In this document: positions 21,037 through 25,635 of the stretch, piece after piece
Layout: every line of letters starts with the position of its first letter
Numbering within the stretch: position 1 is the stretch's first letter
Assembly: GCA_024280585.1 (NCBI GenBank)
Contig: JAJRPW010000110.1
Coordinates: 1-25,635, forward strand
DNA length: 25,635 nt
Direction of reading: 5' to 3'
DNA from: Alphaproteobacteria bacterium
Lineage (GTDB): Bacteria > Pseudomonadota > Alphaproteobacteria > Rickettsiales > UBA6187
The notes under the pieces: model-generated
Databases searched by the model: none
Told to the model about the DNA's origin: nothing
Seen by the model: only the letters and a program-made list of their open reading frames with translations
Position numbers and translations under genes: made by a program

Positions 21037-22866
21037 ATGACTGAAATAAGAAACATAGCTATTATAGCTCACGTTGACCACGGTAAAACCACATTAATCG
21101 ACGCTTTATTGCAACAAAGCGGTGCATTTCGCGATAACGAGACAGTTAAAGAATGTGTTATGGATAGTAACGATTTGGAGTCTGAACGGGGCATAACTAT
21201 TTTAGCAAAATGTACTTCCATCACAGTTAACGATGTTAGAATAAATATTATTGATACTCCAGGCCATGCTGATTTTGGTGGCGAAGTTGAACGTATATTA
21301 TCCATGGCAGACGGTGTGATTTTGCTTACTGACGCGGCTGAAGGGCCTATGCCGCAAACAAAATTCGTGTTGTCAAAAGCACTTGCCCAAGGTTTAAAGC
21401 CGATTGTTGTGATTAATAAAATTGATAGGCCGGATGGTCGCCCTGACGAAGTTGTGGACGAGGTTTTTGACTTGTTCGTGGCACTTGATGCTAATGAAGA
21501 TCAGCTGGATTTCCCTATTTTGTATGCATCTGGCCGTAATGGTTGGTGTACAAAAGAGCTGGATGATCCGCGTGAGGATCTGAAACCGCTTATAGAAACG
21601 ATCATCTCGCATGTTGAAAAACCAAAGGTTGATGTTGATGCCCCATTTTCGATGTTGGTTACTTTGCTGGAATCCGATCCGTTTTTGGGTAGAATTTTGA
21701 CGGGACGTATTTGCAGCGGAACTGCAAAGATTAATATGCCGATAAGGGCTATTGATCTGAATGGTAAAGTTATTGAAACAGGCCGTCTTACCAAATTACA
21801 GTCATTTGATGGCATCACCAGGGTTCCTGTGGAATCAGCGCAAGCTGGTGATATTATTGCGATTGCCGGGCTGGAAAAAGCGTCGGTTGCCGATACAATA
21901 GGCGATATTGCAGTTACCGAGCCTTTGCAATCCACACCGATTGACCCGCCTACTATGGCCGTAACTCTTAGTGTTAACGACTCTCCATTCGCAGGGCAAG
22001 AGGGCAGCAAAGTGACATCACGTATGATTCGCGATCGTTTATTTGCCGAAGCCGAAACAAATGTTGCCATTACAGTTACAGAAACCGCTGGCAAAGATGC
22101 TTATGAAGTTGGTGGTCGCGGCGAGTTGCAACTTGGCGTCTTGATCGAAACAATGCGCCGTGAAGGGTTTGAATTGTCGGTTTCGCGCCCTAGAGTATTG
22201 CTGAAAAAAGATGAGGAAACTGGCCGGACATTAGAGCCAATCGAAGAAGTTGTGGTTGACGTTGATGATGAATATAGCGGAACTGTTGTTGAGAAAGTTA
22301 GCATAAGAAAGGGGCAAATGACCGATATGCGCCCATCAGGCGGCGGAAAAACGCGTATAACATTCCTTGCGCCTTCGCGCGGGCTTATCGGCTATCAAAG
22401 CGAATTTTTGACTGATACCAGAGGCACAGGAATTATGAACCGTTTATATCACAGCCATGGCGCATATAAAGGTGAGATTACCAGCCGCCGCAACGGCGCC
22501 TTGATTTCAACAGGGCAAGGTGAAGCAGTTGCTTATGCAATATTTAACCTGCAAGAACGCGGCATAATGTTCGTGAAGCCGCAGGATAAGGTCTATGAGG
22601 GCATGGTTATCGGTGAAAACAGCCGTGATAAAGATCTGGATATAAACATCTTAAAAGGCAAGCAGTTAAGTAATGTTCGTGCGTCGGGAACTGATGAGGC
22701 GATTCGCTTGACTCCACCGAAATTAATGTCGCTGGAGGAAATGATTTCTTATATTGGTGACGATGAATTGGTTGAAATTACGCCTAAAAATCTACGATTG
22801 CGTAAGAGATTACTTGACCCTAATGATCGCAAAAAAGCATCAAGGGCGTCGGCTTCCGGGGCTTAA
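21037..22866 (+). CDS. typA: TypA/BipA, ribosome-associated translational GTPase
   Basis: A 609-residue GTPase of the elongation-factor G class that binds the ribosome, helps assembly of the large subunit at low temperature and influences stress responses. Its G-domain starts at residue 1: G1 AHVDHGKTTL (11-20), the switch I region SERGITILAK, G3 DTPGHADFGGEVERIL and G4 VVINKIDRPDGRPD. The C-terminal half has the TypA-specific KGQMTDMRPSGGGKTRITFLAP block and HSHGAYKGEITSRRNG, ending in a basic tail. The start codon lacks a strong ribosome site; GGATGG lies about 13 bases upstream. A clear promoter and a strong terminator frame it as a single-gene unit. Confidence 0.97.
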   Translation: MTEIRNIAIIAHVDHGKTTLIDALLQQSGAFRDNETVKECVMDSNDLESERGITILAKCTSITVNDVRINIIDTPGHADFGGEVERILSMADGVILLTDAAEGPMPQTKFVLSKALAQGLKPIVVINKIDRPDGRPDEVVDEVFDLFVALDANEDQLDFPILYASGRNGWCTKELDDPREDLKPLIETIISHVEKPKVDVDAPFSMLVTLLESDPFLGRILTGRICSGTAKINMPIRAIDLNGKVIETGRLTKLQSFDGITRVPVESAQAGDIIAIAGLEKASVADTIGDIAVTEPLQSTPIDPPTMAVTLSVNDSPFAGQEGSKVTSRMIRDRLFAEAETNVAITVTETAGKDAYEVGGRGELQLGVLIETMRREGFELSVSRPRVLLKKDEETGRTLEPIEEVVVDVDDEYSGTVVEKVSIRKGQMTDMRPSGGGKTRITFLAPSRGLIGYQSEFLTDTRGTGIMNRLYHSHGAYKGEITSRRNGALISTGQGEAVAYAIFNLQERGIMFVKPQDKVYEGMVIGENSRDKDLDINILKGKQLSNVRASGTDEAIRLTPPKLMSLEEMISYIGDDELVEITPKNLRLRKRLLDPNDRKKASRASASGA

Positions 22867-22952
22867 TATTTGATGAGGGTGATATAAAGCTTACAAAAAT
22901 TTAGTGTTTCCTAAATTCATTTCTACGTATTTAAATTATGCACGGCCTGATC

Positions 22953-22982
22953 CCCTCTCCCTGTTTGGGGAGAGGGAGTTTT
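22953..22982 (+). terminator. Intrinsic terminator of typA
   Basis: CCCTCTCCC (22953-22961) and GGGAGAGGG (22968-22976) form a perfect 9-bp stem with a 6-base loop, followed by AGTTTT. It lies 86 bp after the typA stop codon. Repeats of CCCTCTCCC / GGGAGAGGG type are common in bacterial intergenic regions, so it could also be a dispersed repeat. Confidence 0.7.
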
Positions 22983-23019
22983 ACCGCTTTGCCAAATTAC
23001 CAAACCCAATAGTTTGGAG

Positions 23020-23044
23020 AAAATATGCCATCTGGAATGACGAA
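23020..23044. repeat. Short repeat shared with the typA upstream region
   Basis: AAAATATGCCATCTGG followed by AATGACGAA is the same as 20882-20905 except for one inserted base. Both copies lie in gaps flanking typA. The motif resembles the tails of dispersed palindromic elements in rickettsial genomes. Confidence 0.5.
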
Positions 23045-23074
23045 CAAGGGGCTGTATTTTAGTGCGACTGCCTT

Positions 23075-23099
23075 GCCCTTCCAATAAGGGCTTATTATT
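23075..23099 (+). terminator. Weak hairpin followed by a T-rich run
   Basis: GCCCTT (23075-23080) and AAGGGC (23086-23091) form a 6-bp stem with loop CCAAT, followed by TTATTATT. It lies in the space after the typA terminator and before a TATAAT (23115-23120) that precedes a short ORF. Confidence 0.4.
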
Positions 23100-23157
23100 G
23101 TAACTAATATGTGATATAATGTGCAGCAACATATCATTAAATTAGTAGAGAGACACA

Positions 23158-23316
23158 ATGAAAAATAATAAAAACCAAGTATTTACCAAGGTTCCGGGTA
23201 TTTCCGAGGGGTCTCAAAAAGTGTTTGAGCCGCTTCACTATTTCATTTTATGCAGCATTGCAAAATTCCTTGCGTACTCCAGTATGCGCGGGTTTTGCAA
23301 TACTATAGTGTTTTAA
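23158..23316 (+). pseudogene. Short ORF ending inside Rep-B, possibly a gene remnant
   Basis: ATG 23158 is preceded by GTAGAGAG and, further up, TATAAT (23115-23120). The frame codes for 52 residues (start MKNNKNQVFTKVPGISEGSQ) and ends TAA at 23314-23316, inside the Rep-B terminus. I do not recognise the protein. The second half runs through two hairpins (23213-23229, and ATTGCAAAA 23257 against TTTTGCAAT 23301), so it may be repeat-derived. It could be the 5' end of a gene cut by the element, or simply not a gene. Confidence 0.3.
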
Positions 23317-23427
23317 CTTTATTATCACGTCGTCATTCATCGGATTCATAAAATTCACCTATTAAATATAGGCTAAAATTTTACTCACCTCGAATTCCTA
23401 GTGCTAATTAAAGTTAAAATACTATAC
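23303..23427. mobile_element. Rep-B palindromic element, diverged copy 3 (125 bp)
   Basis: CTATAGTGTTTTAACTTT at the left and AAAGTTAAAATACTATA at the right are inverted ends. The centre contains CACCTCGAATTCCTA, matching the other copies. It directly follows a hairpin (23257-23301) that opens with the same ATTGCAAAA as its partner arm. Confidence 0.7.
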
Positions 23428-23488
23428 CTAAAATAAAAAATCCCTAACCATTAGTACGCAATAGATATGGAATTGGTATAAGTGTTTA

Positions 23489-23863
23489 TCACTTCCTCCC
23501 ACTAAACGGCTTAATATAAAAATCAGTAGTAGCTGCTTTGGGGCGGTTGTCGCTCCAGCACGAATCATTGCAGCTAAGCGCTTTTTCCTGGAATGGGTTT
23601 TCGGCTTTATCTGGGCTACCATGCCGGTTATAACAATTATCCATACATTTTAAACAACGTAGATCACTCTTGCATTTTTTACAGACTTTATCGCCCTTGC
23701 AGCCATCGGCGAACCAGTCATATCGCTCTTCTTCGGGGGAGTCGCTATCTTCTATTTGCGGGGTTTTTTCGGCAAAATATATATAGCCAGTCACAGTTAT
23801 CACGATGTAAAATATAACCAGCGATATAATTATCAAAAATGCTTTGAGATATTTTTTTGTCAT
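23489..23863 (-). CDS. Small cysteine-rich membrane-anchored protein, unknown
   Basis: I do not recognise this 124-residue protein. The ATG at 23863 is chosen over a TTG at 23878 because GAGG lies nine bases upstream. Residues 1-30 contain one hydrophobic segment (FLIIISLVIFYIVITVTGYIYF) behind a lysine-rich start, so it is an inner-membrane anchor with the rest outside. The soluble part carries eight cysteines in 58 residues, in the order GCKGDKVCKKCKSDLRC, LKCMDNCYN, and SCNDSCW. This looks like a metal-binding or disulphide-rich domain. It lies between two Rep-B-like segments and is 58 bp from the trmL stop. Export and oxidation in the periplasm are inferred. Confidence 0.7.
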   Translation of the reverse strand: MTKKYLKAFLIIISLVIFYIVITVTGYIYFAEKTPQIEDSDSPEEERYDWFADGCKGDKVCKKCKSDLRCLKCMDNCYNRHGSPDKAENPFQEKALSCNDSCWSDNRPKAATTDFYIKPFSGRK

Positions 23864-23921
23864 GGGTTTTTTCCTCAACCTATAGCTTATCTATTCTGGC
23901 AAAAATTACAACTATAGTATT

Positions 23922-24371
23922 TTACAAATTAATCTGCCTTAAGGCCTCTCCCAACACAATAGCCGCCGAAACCGCAACATTCAGTGAGCGCATCCCGGGT
24001 TGCATTGGAATCGTGATCTGATGCCGGCAATATGCGGCAACTTCATCGGGAACTCCGGCAGATTCGCGGCCAACCATTAATACATCATTTTCCTGATAGG
24101 TAAATTCTGTGTAGGATTTTGTCGCTTTTGAAGAAAGCAGGATTATTCGGTGGCTATTTTCTTCTGTAAATGAGACGAATTTTTCCCAGCTATTATGGCG
24201 GGTATATTTGACATGCTCGATATAATCCATGCCGGCGCGTCTTATTTTACGGTCATCAAGGGGGAATCCACATGGCTCGATAATTTCGACATCAACCCCA
24301 AGACATGCGGCAGTTCGCAAAGATGTGCCAAAATTCTGGGCAATATCGGGCTGGTATAAGGCTAATTTCAT
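23922..24371 (-). CDS. trmL: TrmL, tRNA wobble-base 2'-O-methyltransferase (SPOUT)
   Basis: This enzyme methylates the 2'-OH of residue 34 in tRNA-Leu(CAA) and tRNA-Leu(UAA) in E. coli. The 149 residues match the short single-domain SPOUT family. It begins MKLALYQPDIAQNFGTSLRT, has the mid motif RRAGMDYI, and shows the knotted SAM site in VGRESAGVPDEV and IPMQPGMRSLNVAVSAAIVL. The start codon lies just after a Rep-B element (24383-24490) that fills the gap to ctrA. A single CTATAGTATTT segment, like half a Rep-B end, lies at 23912-23922, at the stop codon. Confidence 0.93.
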   Translation of the reverse strand: MKLALYQPDIAQNFGTSLRTAACLGVDVEIIEPCGFPLDDRKIRRAGMDYIEHVKYTRHNSWEKFVSFTEENSHRIILLSSKATKSYTEFTYQENDVLMVGRESAGVPDEVAAYCRHQITIPMQPGMRSLNVAVSAAIVLGEALRQINL

Positions 24372-24382
24372 TTAAATGCTTC

Positions 24383-24490
24383 CTATAGTATTTCATCTTT
24401 GAAGTTACCGGGCGTTAATCTTCGGCTTATGTATGTTTAATACACTGCGCCTCGATTTTCTACGGTTACTTCAAACCTAAAACACTATAG
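24383..24490. mobile_element. Rep-B palindromic element, copy 4
   Basis: CTATAGTATTTC at the left and AACACTATAG at the right; inner stem TTTGAAGTTACCG against CGGTTACTTCAAA, with one mismatch. It is about 93% identical to copy 2 (13791-13897) by eye. It lies between the divergent trmL and ctrA genes, 12 bp from trmL, so it may affect the trmL promoter. The remaining 24491-24696 holds the ctrA promoter and no gene. Confidence 0.8.
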
Positions 24491-24660
24491 CCGTACAGTT
24501 CCGTTGTGATTTGGAGTAAATATAGCACATAATGTGACGAAAACTAATATTTCTTAAAGAATTTCATATAAAAGTTAATTTTTATCTTGATATAAACAAC
24601 TTCTAGTGGGAATGTGAAGGGATGGGTTTTGAACTTTTCCTACTATACTGGTGTAATAAC

Positions 24661-24669
24661 TGCTATAAT
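24661..24669 (+). promoter_or_regulatory. Extended -10 element of ctrA
   Basis: TGCTATAAT, a TGn extended -10 with a perfect TATAAT at 24664-24669, lies 43 bp before the ctrA ATG (24712). No -35 is recognisable and no TTAA-N7-TTAA site was found close to it, so autoregulation by CtrA through the canonical box is not supported here. Confidence 0.55.
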
Positions 24670-24711
24670 AGTAAGCGGGAGTTTTTATTTTGAACAATGG
24701 GGGCATTTAGA

Positions 24712-25449
24712 ATGCGTGTATTATTAGTTGAGGACGACACGGCGACGGCGAGATCTATTGAATTAGCGTTGGCATCTGAAGGTATTGTCTGTGATATCGC
24801 GCAACTCGGCGAAGAAGGCCTGGAAATAGGCAAAATATACGATTACGACATTATAATACTTGACCTTATGCTGCCGGATATTGATGGTTATGAAGTTTTG
24901 TTAAGACTTAGATCCGCCAAAGTCCAGGTGCCTATACTTATATTATCCGGGCTTTCTGGTAGCGATCAGAAAATTAAAGGCTTGGGTTTCGGTGCGGATG
25001 ATTATTTGACCAAACCGTTTAACCGCGGTGAATTAATAGCCAGAATTCAAGCGATTGTGCGGCGCTCCAAAGGCCATTCCGAGTCGGTAATTCATATCGG
25101 ACCGCGTGTTTCGATGAATCTGGACAGCCGTACGGTTGAAGTTGATGGCGAACAAATTCACCTGACCAGCAAGGAATATGGAATTTTAGAGTTGTTGGTT
25201 CTGCGTAAAGGCTCGTTGCTGACGAAAGAGATGTTTTTAAATCATTTATACGGCGGGATTGATGAGCCGGATTTAAAAATTGTCGATGTTTTTGTGTGTA
25301 AATTGCGTAAAAAACTGGCTAAAGCCACGGGTGGTGTTAATTATATAGAAACGGTCTGGGGTCGTGGATATATTTTGAAAGAAGAAACTGCAAAAAAAGA
25401 GCCGCAAACGGCTACAGTCACCAGTTTAAACAGTGATGCTGCCAGTTAA
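24712..25449 (+). CDS. ctrA: CtrA, cell-cycle and motility response regulator
   Basis: CtrA is the OmpR-type DNA-binding response regulator that controls cell cycle, flagellar and pilus genes in alphaproteobacteria. The 245-residue protein begins MRVLLVEDDTATARSIELAL; residues Glu7, Asp8 and Asp9, phospho-acceptor Asp51 (IIILDLMLPD) and Lys104 (DDYLTKPF) form the receiver. The C-terminal winged helix has LTSKEYGILELLVLRKGSLLT and VDVFVCKLRKKLAKATGGVN, ending in ETVWGRGYILKE. ATG 24712 is chosen because GGGGG lies eight bases upstream and homologues start MRVLL; an in-frame ATG at 24697 would add five residues. Its partner sites are probably the two TTAA-N7-TTAA boxes at 10908 and 20072, and it is a natural substrate of the ClpXP encoded here. 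Confidence 0.95.
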   Translation: MRVLLVEDDTATARSIELALASEGIVCDIAQLGEEGLEIGKIYDYDIIILDLMLPDIDGYEVLLRLRSAKVQVPILILSGLSGSDQKIKGLGFGADDYLTKPFNRGELIARIQAIVRRSKGHSESVIHIGPRVSMNLDSRTVEVDGEQIHLTSKEYGILELLVLRKGSLLTKEMFLNHLYGGIDEPDLKIVDVFVCKLRKKLAKATGGVNYIETVWGRGYILKEETAKKEPQTATVTSLNSDAAS

Positions 25450-25635
25450 TTTGCTGGGCGTTTTCCGAATATAGCGGTGCCAATCCTAACGTGGGTGGCG
25501 CCGTTTTTTATGGCGGCTTCATAGTCACCGCTCATGCCCATGCTTAAAATTTTCAGCCCATGATTTTTTGCGAGAGCCGCCAGAATTTTAAAATGAGGCA
25601 CAGGATCCTCGGCGGCAGGCGGAATGCACATAAGG
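25446..25635 (-). CDS. YggS/PLPBP-family pyridoxal-phosphate homeostasis protein (3' end only)
   Basis: The frame enters from the right edge and ends at TAA 25446-25448. The visible 62 residues or so are GLMCIPP-type sequence (LMCIPPAAEDPVPHF), LAKNHGLKILSMGMSGDYEA, and AIKNGATHVRIGTAIFGKRP. These match the end of the YggS family, where SMGMS.D and the GTAIFG segment close the PLP phosphate-binding site. Its start is outside the window. The stop codon shares the TTAA bases with the ctrA stop codon on the other strand. Confidence 0.9.
   Translation of the reverse strand, partial: LMCIPPAAEDPVPHFKILAALAKNHGLKILSMGMSGDYEAAIKNGATHVRIGTAIFGKRPAN

Noticed and set aside
21501..22094. A 197-residue minus-strand gene inside typA
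   Set aside because: It lies entirely inside the intact typA gene and has no ribosome site or known motif.
24553..24578. A CtrA box upstream of ctrA
   Set aside because: The two TTAA motifs there are 17 bases apart, not seven.

Overview
This window is an AT-rich stretch of an alphaproteobacterial chromosome. The best fit is a Rickettsiales-like or related host-associated lineage. The main clues are a CtrA master regulator (phospho-acceptor Asp51), an alphaproteobacterial-type Fur, an aspartate aminotransferase whose motifs look rickettsial, adjacent clpP and clpX, and intergenic spaces full of short palindromic mobile repeats. Flagellin, FliS and two type IV pilin-like genes indicate that the cell has, or recently had, a flagellum and a pilus or pseudopilus. 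The lineage call is inferred from protein motifs and was not tested by a search.

Left edge (1-689): the end of an integrated element. The last part of an IS transposase and its terminal repeat interrupt a large serine recombinase gene. The remaining recombinase frame runs into the 3' half of a tRNA-Ala(UGC) gene, as expected for an element integrated at a tRNA. From 690 rightward the sequence looks like core chromosome.

701-6002: tmk (-), fur (+), an unknown charged protein with a nuclear-localisation-like cluster (+), a DMT-family permease (+), then clpX and clpP (-). 6129-10765 (all -): flagellin, then fliS, then three closely packed unknown genes. This unknown trio occupies the space upstream of clpP where trigger factor often lies, and is the least explained part of the window. 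A CtrA-type box, TTAA-N7-TTAA, overlaps a plausible -35 element upstream of flagellin.

11139-15370: a small unknown ORF, a Bax inhibitor-1 family membrane protein, a membrane-anchored tandem FKBP protein overlapping an RDD-family membrane protein, and ubiD. A palindromic repeat lies between the convergent RDD and ubiD genes and supplies both stop codons. The ubiD start codon follows directly on a heptanucleotide tandem repeat, with no visible ribosome binding site. 15371-18711: that repeat array, split by a 156-bp element with perfect 17-bp terminal repeats, then two tandem pilin-like genes and an aspartate aminotransferase.

18835-25635: a second palindromic element, a TPR-methyltransferase, mlaA (with a second TTAA-N7-TTAA box at its promoter), typA with a well-formed promoter and terminator, a 600-bp repeat-rich spacer, a cysteine-rich small membrane protein, trmL, another repeat copy, ctrA, and the 3' end of a YggS-family gene that leaves the window.

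Three families of miniature palindromic elements were recognised by eye and are called here Rep-A (ends TTAGGACTTACGCA), Rep-B (ends CTATAGT) and Rep-C (ends GGCAAACGCATCTAAAT). Rep-A shares its terminal repeat with the IS at the left edge, which is a candidate source of the transposase that moved it.
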